In this document: piece after piece, positions 19,127 through 27,648 of the stretch
Numbering within the stretch: position 1 is the stretch's first letter
How the letters are laid out: each line of letters opens with the position of its first letter
Assembly (NCBI RefSeq): GCF_900102965.1
Contig: NZ_FNGM01000001.1
Span: 646,344 to 710,343, forward strand
From: Paenibacillus jilunlii
GTDB taxonomy: Bacteria > Bacillota > Bacilli > Paenibacillales > Paenibacillaceae
DNA length: 64,000 nucleotides
Reading direction: 5' to 3'
Program-made: the position numbers and the translations under genes
The notes under the pieces: generated by a model
The model's database searches: none
What the model saw: only the letters and a program-made list of their open reading frames with translations
Told to the model about the DNA's origin: nothing

Positions 19127-20657
19127 TGAGCGCCTGATTCTGGAAGGAATCTCCCAAGTGGTGGATTGGGCGCAGGCGGGCACGGAGCTGGCGGGTACGG
19201 CACGCAACGGGATCGAAGCGCTGGAGCAAATAGAGCGGCTTAGCCCGGACATCGTAATCACCGATATTTCCATGCCGGGGCTGGACGGGCTTGGGCTTGT
19301 GGAACGGTGCAGTGAACTGTACCCTGCGCTAAAGTTTGTGATGCTGACCGGATACAAGGATTTCGATTATGCCTGCTCTGCCATGCAGCACGGCGTAAGA
19401 CATTATCTGCTGAAGCCCTGCAATGAGCAGCAGATTCAAGAGGCGCTGACTGAGCTGGTGCAGGAGCTGAACGAACGCAACAGCCGGGAGCAGTTCATCA
19501 CCGAAATGAAACACCGGCTGACCAAGGTGCTGCCGCATGTCAAAGCGCAGTTCCTGAAGGAATGGATTTCCAATAAAACTTACGGCAGCCATGATCTGGA
19601 CTACTATCAGGAGCTGTTCGGCATTGAACTGGGCAGCAAAAACGTCCGGCTGATCCTCTTCAGGTTGGAGGAATCCTTTGAGTATGAGCATTTGTTCGCC
19701 CTGCAAAATATCGCTGAGGATATGCTCAGTGAAGTGCTTCTCAGCACGACGATCGGCCCGCAGCTGCTGATTCTGCTGGAACAGCCCGAAGAAGCAGACC
19801 ATCCGCGTGATCTGCTGGAACGGATTGCCGGAGTGAAGGAGATCTTTTATAACTTTTACAAAATTCATGCAACAATTGCTGTCAGCGACAAGGGACGGAT
19901 GATCCATTCGCGTGATCTCTACCGGCAGACGCAGCAGTGTATGAATCACCGTTTTTATCTGGAGGAAGGCAGTCTGATTACCGGAAGTGACATTCCTGCG
20001 GATGAGCTCAGCGTTCAGAGTGAACTGGATCTCCAAGAGGAGCAGATTTGCCTGCTGATCAAGTCCGGGGACCAAATTGCTGTACACAACGAGCTTGAGC
20101 GCTTATTCAGCGAACTTGGGGACCAGCGGTTTGATATCAATGTGACGCGTTCCTATGTGCTCCAGTTGTATTCAGCCATGATCCGGCTCTGCAGTCCGGG
20201 TGAGCGTGGCAGCTTTACCTCGGGACTTGCCGAGCTGGCAGAGCTGGGTACACTGGGGAGTCTCAAAGCTAGTGTCATGAGGGCGGCAGAACGGCTTACG
20301 GTTATGTATGACCGCCATTTTGTGACCCGTCAATCCTCCATTGTGGATGCAATGCTTCGGATCATTGAGGCCGATTACTGCAACTCAGAGCTGTCACTCG
20401 GCTCGGTGGCTGCGGAGATGCTGTACATGAATCCCGATTATCTCGGGAAGATTTTTAAAAAAGTGACCGGCGAGAAATTCTCCAATTACGTCACCAATTT
20501 CCGCATCGGCAAAGCCTCCGAGCATATTCTGCGCAGCGGCGATGTGAAGGTGTATGAGCTGGCGGAACTGTATGGCTTTGGCGGGAATGCCCAGTACTTC
20601 AGCCAGGTGTTCAAGAAGGTTACCGGAATGACACCTACGGAGTTCATGAAGCCGTAA
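19101..20657 (+). CDS. YesN-type response regulator with AraC DNA-binding domain
   Basis: The 518-residue regulator has an N-terminal receiver domain with acidic pocket DDE (8-10) and phospho-acceptor Asp55 in IVITDISMPG. A long middle region of about 280 residues follows. The C-terminal two-helix AraC HTH (about 415-518) contains LGKIFKKVTGEKFSNYV and GGNAQYFSQVFKKVTGMTP. It overlaps the kinase gene and is followed by a CUT1 sugar importer, which is its probable target. Confidence 0.92.
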   Translation: MYKLLLVDDERLILEGISQVVDWAQAGTELAGTARNGIEALEQIERLSPDIVITDISMPGLDGLGLVERCSELYPALKFVMLTGYKDFDYACSAMQHGVRHYLLKPCNEQQIQEALTELVQELNERNSREQFITEMKHRLTKVLPHVKAQFLKEWISNKTYGSHDLDYYQELFGIELGSKNVRLILFRLEESFEYEHLFALQNIAEDMLSEVLLSTTIGPQLLILLEQPEEADHPRDLLERIAGVKEIFYNFYKIHATIAVSDKGRMIHSRDLYRQTQQCMNHRFYLEEGSLITGSDIPADELSVQSELDLQEEQICLLIKSGDQIAVHNELERLFSELGDQRFDINVTRSYVLQLYSAMIRLCSPGERGSFTSGLAELAELGTLGSLKASVMRAAERLTVMYDRHFVTRQSSIVDAMLRIIEADYCNSELSLGSVAAEMLYMNPDYLGKIFKKVTGEKFSNYVTNFRIGKASEHILRSGDVKVYELAELYGFGGNAQYFSQVFKKVTGMTPTEFMKP

Positions 20658-20748
20658 CAGGGGACACCCCACTTTGAACCTGATTATTGAACAAAAAAGA
20701 CGGTTTTTTGTATTCAAGAAAGCGGCGGAATTTGCGAAAATTTACATA

Positions 20749-20762
20749 TGGAAGCGCTGCCA
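20749..20762 (+). promoter_or_regulatory. Imperfect cre-like operator upstream of the CUT1 importer
   Basis: TGGAAGCGCTGCCA fits the 14-bp cre consensus at all positions except two W positions. It lies 47 nt before the binding-protein start. It may be bound by CcpA or another LacI-family repressor. Confidence 0.45.
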
Positions 20763-20808
20763 GTAAAACTGGACTTCCTGCCATCATACGAAAAGGGGAG
20801 ATATTAAA

Positions 20809-22134
20809 TTGAAAAAAAGATTCGCATTATTGGCTGTTCCGATGCTGCTGTCCATGCTTGCCGGATGCGGCGGCAACAATAACAGCACTCAGGATTCCGC
20901 AGCGACCAGCGCAGCCGGCAATCAGCCAGCACCGGCAACGGCCGCGAGCTCATCGGACCCTGTAACGCTGCGCATCGCCTGGTGGGGCGGGGATACACGC
21001 CATTCGTATACGCAGCAGGTCATTGATATGTATGAAGCCCAGAATCCCAATGTAAAGATCGAACCCGAATATGCATCGTTTGATGACTACTGGAAAAAGC
21101 TTGCTCCCCAAGCCGCGGCCAACCGCCTACCCGATATCGTGCAGATGGACGTGTCCTATATTAACCAATACGGCTCCAACGGCCAGCTGGAAGATATGAC
21201 ACCTTACTTGAATAAAACGATTCAGGTGGGCGATGTCAATGAAAACGTGCTGGGTACCGGCAAAATTAATGGCAAGCAGTACGGCATCCCGCTGGGTGTC
21301 AACGTGCTGGGCTTCCATTATGATCCCGCACTACTGAAGAAAGCGGGTGTAGACTCGATTCCTGACAACTGGACCTGGGATCAGTACAAGGAGATTGCTA
21401 TGAAAGCCAAGGCTGCCGGGCTCTATATGGACTCCTCGATGGCTGCGGATATTTTTTTCAACTACTATCTGCGCACCAAAGGACTGTCGCTCTATAACAC
21501 TGACGGCTCCGCGCTTGGGTATGATGACGATGCGCTGTTCAGCGGCTTTTTCGGCATGCTGTCCGATCTGATTGCCAAAGGAGCTGTACCTTCACAGGAC
21601 AAACTGAGCCAGAACAAGGGTGTTATCGAAGAGTCGGATGTCGTGAAGGGAACCGGAATCGGCATCTGGCAGTGGTCGAACCAGTACGTGGCGCTGCAAA
21701 TCGCCGTGAACCGTCCGATGGAGCTGGCCCAAATGCCTGGTCCGGATATGGAAAAAGGCCTGTATATGCAGCCAAGCATGTACTGGTCCGTTACAGCCAA
21801 CTCCAAAAACAAGGAAGAAGCCGCCAAATTCATTGACTTCTGGACCAACAACGTTGAAGCGAACAAGCTGATCAAGGGCGAGCGCGGTGTGCCGATTTCA
21901 GGCAAAATCAAGGACTCCCTGGCGACAGAACTAACAGAGTCCGGCAAGCAGGTGTTCAAGTTCGTTGCCGATATGGAGCCAAAAACCTCTCCAATGAGTC
22001 CTCCGGTTGGCTCGCCTGAAGTTGTTGCCCTGCTAACCGATCTTGCGGAGCAAATGAACTTCGGGCAGATCACGCCGGATGCTGCCGCCGTGCAGTTCCG
22101 CAAAGAGGCCAGCGAGATTCTTGCGAACCGCTAA
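20809..22134 (+). CDS. CUT1 sugar ABC transporter substrate-binding lipoprotein
   Basis: The 441-residue protein starts at TTG 8 nt after AAAGGGGAG. It has a lipobox MLAGC with Cys20, a low-complexity Ser/Ala/Thr linker and an extracellular solute-binding family 1 domain (LRIAWWGGDTRHSYTQQVID, later EEAAKFIDFWTNN). It binds an oligo- or monosaccharide and delivers it to the permeases downstream. A dedicated ATPase gene is absent, so a shared MsmX-type ATPase probably energises transport. Confidence 0.92.
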   Translation: MKKRFALLAVPMLLSMLAGCGGNNNSTQDSAATSAAGNQPAPATAASSSDPVTLRIAWWGGDTRHSYTQQVIDMYEAQNPNVKIEPEYASFDDYWKKLAPQAAANRLPDIVQMDVSYINQYGSNGQLEDMTPYLNKTIQVGDVNENVLGTGKINGKQYGIPLGVNVLGFHYDPALLKKAGVDSIPDNWTWDQYKEIAMKAKAAGLYMDSSMAADIFFNYYLRTKGLSLYNTDGSALGYDDDALFSGFFGMLSDLIAKGAVPSQDKLSQNKGVIEESDVVKGTGIGIWQWSNQYVALQIAVNRPMELAQMPGPDMEKGLYMQPSMYWSVTANSKNKEEAAKFIDFWTNNVEANKLIKGERGVPISGKIKDSLATELTESGKQVFKFVADMEPKTSPMSPPVGSPEVVALLTDLAEQMNFGQITPDAAAVQFRKEASEILANR

Positions 22135-22193
22135 TCCGGTGCTAACGGGTCATACCATACTGTGAATTCTAACTAGATTGGAGTTGGAGAACC

Positions 22194-23147
22194 TTGGGCT
22201 TAAGCAATCCTCTTACCACAAGTCCACGCGCCTATAGAGCGAAGAAACCGCTGGGCCAGCGGCTGCGCCGTAATCTGACGGGTTACGCCTTTATCAGTCC
22301 ATTCATTATCGGCTTTCTCTGCTTTACGCTGGTGCCGATGGCCATATCCCTGTATCTGTCTTTTACCAAATATAATCTGTTCGCCCCGCCGCGCTGGATC
22401 GGATTCGATAACTATATCAAAATGTTCACCGGCGATCCTAAATATATGCATTCGCTGAAAGTCACATTGCTGTATGTGTTCGTCGGTGTGCCGCTCCGGC
22501 TGGGCTTCGCCTTGTTTGTAGCCATGATTCTAAATACCAAATCCAGGATGGTGGGAGCATACCGCACGGTGTATTATCTCCCCTCCATCATCGGGGGCAG
22601 CGTGGCTGTCTCCATCATGTGGCGCAATATTTTCAGTGATACCGGAATTATCAACGGCATGCTGGGCTTCTTCGGCCTGGGACCGGTAAGCTGGTTCGGC
22701 AACCCGGATGCTGCGCTGTTCATGCTGATCACACTGTCGGTCTGGCAGTTCGGCTCCTCTATGCTGATTTTCCTGGCCGGGCTGAAAAATATTTCAGGCG
22801 AGATGTATGAAGCGGCAAGTGTGGATGGAGCGGGCTTTTTCCGTAAATTCTTCAAAATCACCCTGCCGCTGCTCAGCTCCGTCATCCTGTTCAATATGGT
22901 GATGCAGACGATCAGCGCATTCATGACTTTTGTGCCTGCTTATATCATCTCCAAAGGCGAGGGCGGCCCGATGGACGGAACGATGCTCTATTCCCTGTAT
23001 TTGTTCCGCCAGGCCTTCATGTTCAACAATATGGGTTATGCCTCGGCCATGGCTTGGGTCATGCTGCTGCTGGTCGGTGTGATGACAGGCATTCTGTTCA
23101 AAACATCCAAGTCGTGGGTCTTCTACGAATCGGGGGGAGGAAAGTGA
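22194..23147 (+). CDS. CUT1 sugar ABC transporter permease (MalF/LacF-type)
   Basis: The 317-residue permease has six predicted helices and the EAA loop EAASVDGAGFFRKFFKITLP (about 203-222), the ATPase contact of MalF-type permeases. It starts at TTG (22194) behind GGAGTTGGAG. It is 3 nt from the second permease gene, so the two form the membrane heterodimer of the importer. Confidence 0.92.
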   Translation: MGLSNPLTTSPRAYRAKKPLGQRLRRNLTGYAFISPFIIGFLCFTLVPMAISLYLSFTKYNLFAPPRWIGFDNYIKMFTGDPKYMHSLKVTLLYVFVGVPLRLGFALFVAMILNTKSRMVGAYRTVYYLPSIIGGSVAVSIMWRNIFSDTGIINGMLGFFGLGPVSWFGNPDAALFMLITLSVWQFGSSMLIFLAGLKNISGEMYEAASVDGAGFFRKFFKITLPLLSSVILFNMVMQTISAFMTFVPAYIISKGEGGPMDGTMLYSLYLFRQAFMFNNMGYASAMAWVMLLLVGVMTGILFKTSKSWVFYESGGGK

Positions 23148-23150
23148 GCC

Positions 23151-23990
23151 ATGGCAAAGAATAAAATCAAATGGCCCATCTATCATATTCTCATCGGCGG
23201 GCTCGCTATTATTATGCTGTACCCGATTCTCTGGATGGTCCTCAGCTCCTTCAAGGAGAGCCGTCTCGTATTTGTTACCGCACAGACCCTGCTGCCGCAT
23301 CCCTGGGAATGGGGCAATTACGCCAAGGGCTGGGAAGGGGTAGCCGGCTACTCGTTTGGTGTCTTTATCAAAAATTCCTTTGTAATCGTTATCGTGGCTA
23401 CGTTCGGCGCAGTTTTCTCTTCTTCGCTGGTGGCGTTCGGCTTTGCCCGCAACAAATTTATCGGCCATGGCCTCTGGTTCGGGATCATGATGATGACGCT
23501 GATGCTGCCGGCAGATGTCGTGCTCGTTCCGCAATATATTATTTACACGAAGCTGAACTGGCTCGACAGCATCCGGCCGATCGTCATTCCGCAGTTCTTC
23601 GGAGTGCCGTTCTTTATCTTCCTGATGCTGCAGTTCATCCGCACCATTCCCGCCGAGCTGGATGAAGCGGCAACAATCGACGGCTGCGGCAAATTCAGGC
23701 TCTATTATAAAATCATTCTTCCGCTGATCCGTCCTTCGATGGCAACCGCGGCGATCTTCTCCTTCTACTGGCGCTGGGAGGATCTGCTGGGACCTGTGCT
23801 GTATCTCAATTCTCCTTCGAAGTATACGGTATCCATGGGACTCAAAATGTTCCTCGACAGTGAGTCCGTATCCAACTGGGGCCCGATGTTCGCCATGTCC
23901 GTACTGAGTCTTACGCCGGTCATGCTGATTTTCTTCATCTTCCAGAAGCAGATTGTGGACGGCATCAGCACCAGCGGTCTCAAGGGCTAG
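23151..23990 (+). CDS. CUT1 sugar ABC transporter permease (MalG/LacG-type)
   Basis: The 279-residue permease has six helices and the EAA loop [20 protein letters not shown] (about 171-190). GGGGGAGG precedes the ATG, inside the end of the previous gene. It is the last gene of the importer; an SDR oxidoreductase follows after 194 nt on the same strand. Confidence 0.92.
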   Translation: MAKNKIKWPIYHILIGGLAIIMLYPILWMVLSSFKESRLVFVTAQTLLPHPWEWGNYAKGWEGVAGYSFGVFIKNSFVIVIVATFGAVFSSSLVAFGFARNKFIGHGLWFGIMMMTLMLPADVVLVPQYIIYTKLNWLDSIRPIVIPQFFGVPFFIFLMLQFIRTIPAELDEAATIDGCGKFRLYYKIILPLIRPSMATAAIFSFYWRWEDLLGPVLYLNSPSKYTVSMGLKMFLDSESVSNWGPMFAMSVLSLTPVMLIFFIFQKQIVDGISTSGLKG

Positions 23991-24184
23991 CCGGAGCCTG
24001 AGCGTGGATACCCATGGACCGGAGGGCAGCTATATAAGATGAACTTAATAAATTCAAACTTATTTAGAAGCGGTTCATGTGAAGTTATCAGCCATGTTGA
24101 CGATTCACTTCCTGGTATGCGAGGTAAAGGTTAGGGAAACAACTTAACTTGAAAGCGTAATTACTATAGGGAGGGACTTCGAGC

Positions 24185-24976
24185 ATGGCAGAGAAAAAGT
24201 TGGAAGGTAAAGTGGCAATTGTCAGCGGCGGCGGGTCGGGCATCGGACGGGCGTCTGTGCTGGCTTTTGCCCGCAGCGGGGCAAAGGTCGCAATGCTTGA
24301 CCGGACAGTCGAGAATGCCGAGAAAGTCCGCAAGCAGGTGGAGGCTGAAGGCGGTGAGGCTGTCGTCATCGAATGTGATATTGCTGAGCCGCAGCAGGTC
24401 GAAGAAGCCGTGAAGCAGGCCGCCGACAAATGGGGCAGGCTAGACATTGTTTTTGCCAATGCCGGTATCAACGGAGCGATGACACCCATTGAAACCATGG
24501 ACATTGAGTCTTGGGACCAGACCATGAACATCAACCTGCGCGGTACCTTTGCCACAGTCAAATATGCGATCCCTTATTTAAAAGCAAACGGCGGGAGCAT
24601 CCTGATCAACAGCTCAATTAACGGCAACCGCGTCTTCTCGAATATCGGCTTTTCTGCATACAGTACGACAAAAGCCGGACAGATCGCTTTTATGAAAATG
24701 GCAGCCCTGGAGCTCGCACAATACAAAATCCGCGTCAATGCTATCTGCCCGGGTGCGATTACCACGAATATCGACGACAATACCTATCCATCTGAAGATT
24801 TGAAGGAAGTGCAGATTACCGTAGAATTCCCGGATGGCGGAGAGCCGCTGGAAAAGGGGCCGGGCCGGCCCGATCAGGTCGCCAGGCTGGCATTGTTCCT
24901 GGCTTCCGATGATTCCGATCACATTACAGGTACAGAAATCTATTGTGATGGCGCCGAGTCGCTGCTGCACGGATAA
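24185..24976 (+). CDS. SDR family NAD(P)-dependent oxidoreductase
   Basis: The 263-residue classical short-chain dehydrogenase has cofactor motif SGGGSGIGRAS (about 14-24), FANAGING (about 90-97), catalytic Ser in INSSING and the YxxxK pair in AYSTTKAGQ. ICPGAITTNI follows. Such enzymes oxidise or reduce alcohols, often sugar-derived polyols. Its place behind the sugar importer suggests it acts on the imported compound or a product of it, an inference from position only. GGGAGG lies 10 nt before the ATG. Confidence 0.88.
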   Translation: MAEKKLEGKVAIVSGGGSGIGRASVLAFARSGAKVAMLDRTVENAEKVRKQVEAEGGEAVVIECDIAEPQQVEEAVKQAADKWGRLDIVFANAGINGAMTPIETMDIESWDQTMNINLRGTFATVKYAIPYLKANGGSILINSSINGNRVFSNIGFSAYSTTKAGQIAFMKMAALELAQYKIRVNAICPGAITTNIDDNTYPSEDLKEVQITVEFPDGGEPLEKGPGRPDQVARLALFLASDDSDHITGTEIYCDGAESLLHG

Positions 24977-25042
24977 CCTCTACTAAGAGCACCGCCGGGG
25001 AAGCATATCTTTAATTTAAAAGTTGGCCCAAAGAAACGGATT

Positions 25043-25113
25043 CCGCCCCCTGCACCATGCACAGCGTATCAGGCTGGGAAGCATCGGCAGAGGGCGGGGG
25101 TGCCGTTTTTTTT
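25043..25113 (+). terminator. Terminator-like hairpin downstream of the SDR gene
   Basis: CCGCCCCCTGC pairs with GCAGAGGGCGG (one mismatch) around a loop of about 33 nt, and a run of eight T follows shortly after. The large loop lowers certainty. Confidence 0.6.
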
Positions 25114-25150
25114 AAAATCTAGCGCTGCGAAGAAGCAAGTGAGTAGTGCT

Positions 25151-25282
25151 AGTTGGAAAAAAGGAACTTATTTCTCCCTGAAATCAACAAAGGTGAGGTA
25201 TAAGTGGAAAAAGGAAACTTAATGGGGCCATATTCCTTCGTCAGGAGTGAAATGAGCGGAATTAGTTACCCTTTTTCCACTT
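25151..25282. repeat. Direct and inverted 20-bp repeats
   Basis: AGTTGGAAAAAAGGAACTTA (25151) and AAGTGGAAAAAGGAAACTTA (25202) are direct repeats. A third copy on the opposite strand lies at 25262-25282. The block is non-coding and looks like a small mobile or palindromic intergenic element. Confidence 0.6.
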
Positions 25283-25416
25283 GGAACTGCCGAAGGATTC
25301 ATACAGGGTTCTCCAGGCAACGCTAAACTGAAATCCCAAACGGCTACCTTATCCAGTCATGGACGGCGCAGCCGTTTTGTTTTTCTGATTGAGGAGACGC
25401 ATTTGCGGTTTTTATA

Positions 25417-25518
25417 AAATATAAGGCGGAATTTATATGCTTCCGCTATAAAATTATCTTATATTTACGCTGAAAGGATACCGTCCTTAAAAAGGACGGC
25501 AAAGCCGCTTCCACTTGA
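25417..25518. repeat. 102-bp hairpin repeat, copy B
   Basis: Second copy of the element at 193-292, in the same orientation. Its hairpin CCGTCCTT/AAGGACGG is perfect although the sequence differs from copy A, so base pairing is kept. It ends 39 nt before the MgtC-like gene start and may lie in its leader. The region 24977-25556 holds only this element, the terminator-like hairpin and the 20-bp repeats. Confidence 0.75.
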
Positions 25519-25556
25519 GGTATACTTATCCTATCGTCTTAGAAGAGAGGGCACTT

Positions 25557-26285
25557 ATGAACATGGATTTTAACCTGCATATGGAATCAATTGTTAAACT
25601 GCTAGTGGCCATGCTGTTCGGGCTATTTATCGGGATTGACCGGCAATTGAAGCAGAAGCCGCTGGGCATCCGGACCAGTATGGTCATCAGTATTGCGAGC
25701 TGTCTCGTCACGCTCGTCTCCATTCACGCCTACGACAAATTCGGCGGGCCGGATCATCCGAATATGGACCCGATGCGTCTTGCGGCGCAGATTGTCAGCG
25801 GGATCGGGTTCCTGGGTGCGGGTGTCATACTCCGCCGGGGCGGGGATGCCATTTCGGGACTCACTTCCGCTGCACTGATCTGGACGGCGTCCGGTATCGG
25901 AATCGCAGTCGGGGCAGGGTTCTATGTGGAGGCGGGGTATGCGGTGGTGCTGCTGATGTTCGCTGTCAATGCCGTCCCGCATCTGATCAAGCTCATTGGG
26001 CCTGAGGTGCTGAACAAGCATGAAATCTCCGTCAAAATCATTATGGAACACAACTATGTGCTCACCGATGTCATTCAAAAAATTGAAGAGCGCCATGTCG
26101 TGGAATCCCGGAAGTCGAAGAAAAACGGAAGAACGATCCGGCGGATGAAAATCAAGGATCTGGAAGACGGGCGGCAAATGATTGATATGGTGATCTCCGC
26201 ACCTGACCGGGAATATGCAACCGAAATCTACTATGATGTGAAGAAGATTGAGCATGTAATGAGCGTAGAAGTGGAACAGTTGTAA
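25557..26285 (+). CDS. MgtC/SapB family membrane protein
   Basis: The 242-residue protein starts at ATG 25557 after AGAGAGGG; the longer ORF start at 25515 runs into a repeat and has no site. The N-terminal MgtC domain (about 1-140, four or five helices) includes GLFIGIDRQLKQKPLGIRTS and GIGFLGAGVILRRGG. A cytoplasmic ACT-like C-terminal domain ends in VMSVEVEQL. MgtC proteins modulate magnesium homeostasis or ATP synthase in other bacteria. No M-box was seen upstream. Monocistronic. Confidence 0.87.
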   Translation: MNMDFNLHMESIVKLLVAMLFGLFIGIDRQLKQKPLGIRTSMVISIASCLVTLVSIHAYDKFGGPDHPNMDPMRLAAQIVSGIGFLGAGVILRRGGDAISGLTSAALIWTASGIGIAVGAGFYVEAGYAVVLLMFAVNAVPHLIKLIGPEVLNKHEISVKIIMEHNYVLTDVIQKIEERHVVESRKSKKNGRTIRRMKIKDLEDGRQMIDMVISAPDREYATEIYYDVKKIEHVMSVEVEQL

Positions 26286-26368
26286 AAATGACATATTCCC
26301 TCCTGGACAGATGTGGTAATCTATCTAGGAGAGAGTCATTTTGAGATTATGGAAGGGAGAAACACAAC

Positions 26369-27358
26369 ATGTCAATTACTGCTTACGAAGGTCTATATGA
26401 GGGAGAGGCAGCGGTGTGGCTGAAGGCCGGCCGGTATGAAGCAGCCATCCTGCCCGGCATCGGCGGGAATTTGATCTGCTTCCGCGATACCGAAAACGGT
26501 TACCGTTTTTTGCATGAGCCGGGTGCCGAAGAAATGGAAGCGTTTAAGGCAAGCCCGGGGATTCACGGCATTCCGGTGCTGTTTCCGCCGAACCGCTATG
26601 AGGACGGGGAGTTTCCGTGGAACGGACAAACCTACCGTTTCCCGGTAAACGAAGAAGCTACAGGCAACCATCTGCACGGGTTCCTGCATACAGCGGCATG
26701 GGAGGTTGTGGAATTCGGCAGCAGCGTAAGCGAAAGCTTCGTCACGGTTGCCATCAAGGTGGATGAGAATCATCCGTCCTATCAATACCTGCCGTTCAAA
26801 TATACGGTCAAGCTGCGCTACAGCCTCGGAGAAGCCGGTTTGTCCCAGCAGCTGCTGGTTCATAATGATGGTGAGGCGCTTATGCCTTGCCTGCTTGCTT
26901 TCCACACGGCGATTAACGCCCCCTTCGCACCGGGAAGCACCGCACAGGATTACCGCGTGAAGCTGACCATCGGCAACCGCTGGGAGCTCAGCGACCGCAT
27001 GCTGCCGACAGGCTCTTTCCAGGAGCTTACAGCAGACGAGATTGCACTGCGTGATGAAGGCTTGTACCCGTTCTATGCGCCTATGGACAACCATTACACT
27101 GCTGCCGCCCAGAATGGACGCAACCGCATGGAGCTTACGGACAGCAAAGCCGGAGTTACTCTTGTATATGATGTAGGCACTTCCTATAAGCAATGGATGA
27201 TCTGGAACAATGGCGCAACCGAAGGTTTCTTTTGTCCGGAGCCGCAAATCAACCTGGTCAACGCGCCAAAGGTGGATCTTCCCGCCGACGAGATCGGATT
27301 GTTTGGTCTGGAACCGGGTGAATATTGGGAAGAAACCAGCCGCATTTATGTGAAATAA
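26369..27358 (+). CDS. Aldose 1-epimerase family protein
   Basis: The 329-residue galactose-mutarotase-like protein has the beta-sandwich family pattern with GNHLHGFLHTAAWEV (about 97-111), the usual site of one active-site His, and CLLAFHTAINAPF (about 173-185), the site of the other. It probably interconverts sugar anomers or binds phosphosugars. GGAAGGGAG precedes the ATG. It appears monocistronic, ending in a strong terminator. Substrate is unknown. Confidence 0.85.
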   Translation: MSITAYEGLYEGEAAVWLKAGRYEAAILPGIGGNLICFRDTENGYRFLHEPGAEEMEAFKASPGIHGIPVLFPPNRYEDGEFPWNGQTYRFPVNEEATGNHLHGFLHTAAWEVVEFGSSVSESFVTVAIKVDENHPSYQYLPFKYTVKLRYSLGEAGLSQQLLVHNDGEALMPCLLAFHTAINAPFAPGSTAQDYRVKLTIGNRWELSDRMLPTGSFQELTADEIALRDEGLYPFYAPMDNHYTAAAQNGRNRMELTDSKAGVTLVYDVGTSYKQWMIWNNGATEGFFCPEPQINLVNAPKVDLPADEIGLFGLEPGEYWEETSRIYVK

Positions 27359-27397
27359 CGCTGGGCCAGCAAGGTACAACCAGAATGATGAGTGGAT

Positions 27398-27432
27398 GGG
27401 GTGCAGCCAAGGTGGCTGCGCCCTGTTTTTTA
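27398..27432 (+). terminator. Terminator after the aldose epimerase gene
   Basis: GGGGTGCAGCCA pairs with TGGCTGCGCCC around a short loop and is followed by TGTTTTTTA. Confidence 0.9.
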
Positions 27433-27648
27433 TTATTAGAGAATTATACAAAACATAAGAATGTGGATGGGTTCACCGCCAAGTGAATCTGATATTTGCA
27501 CTGGTCTATAAAGAGTGAACAGAAAAGTTACCAACAGGGAAAAAATTTTATGTTCAGTTTACAATGGGTTAATTTTGCGAGTATTTTTAATGCTCCTTTA
27601 AGCTAGGAGGCGTATACTGTACGTTTAGTACAGATAGGAGTGAAAGCA

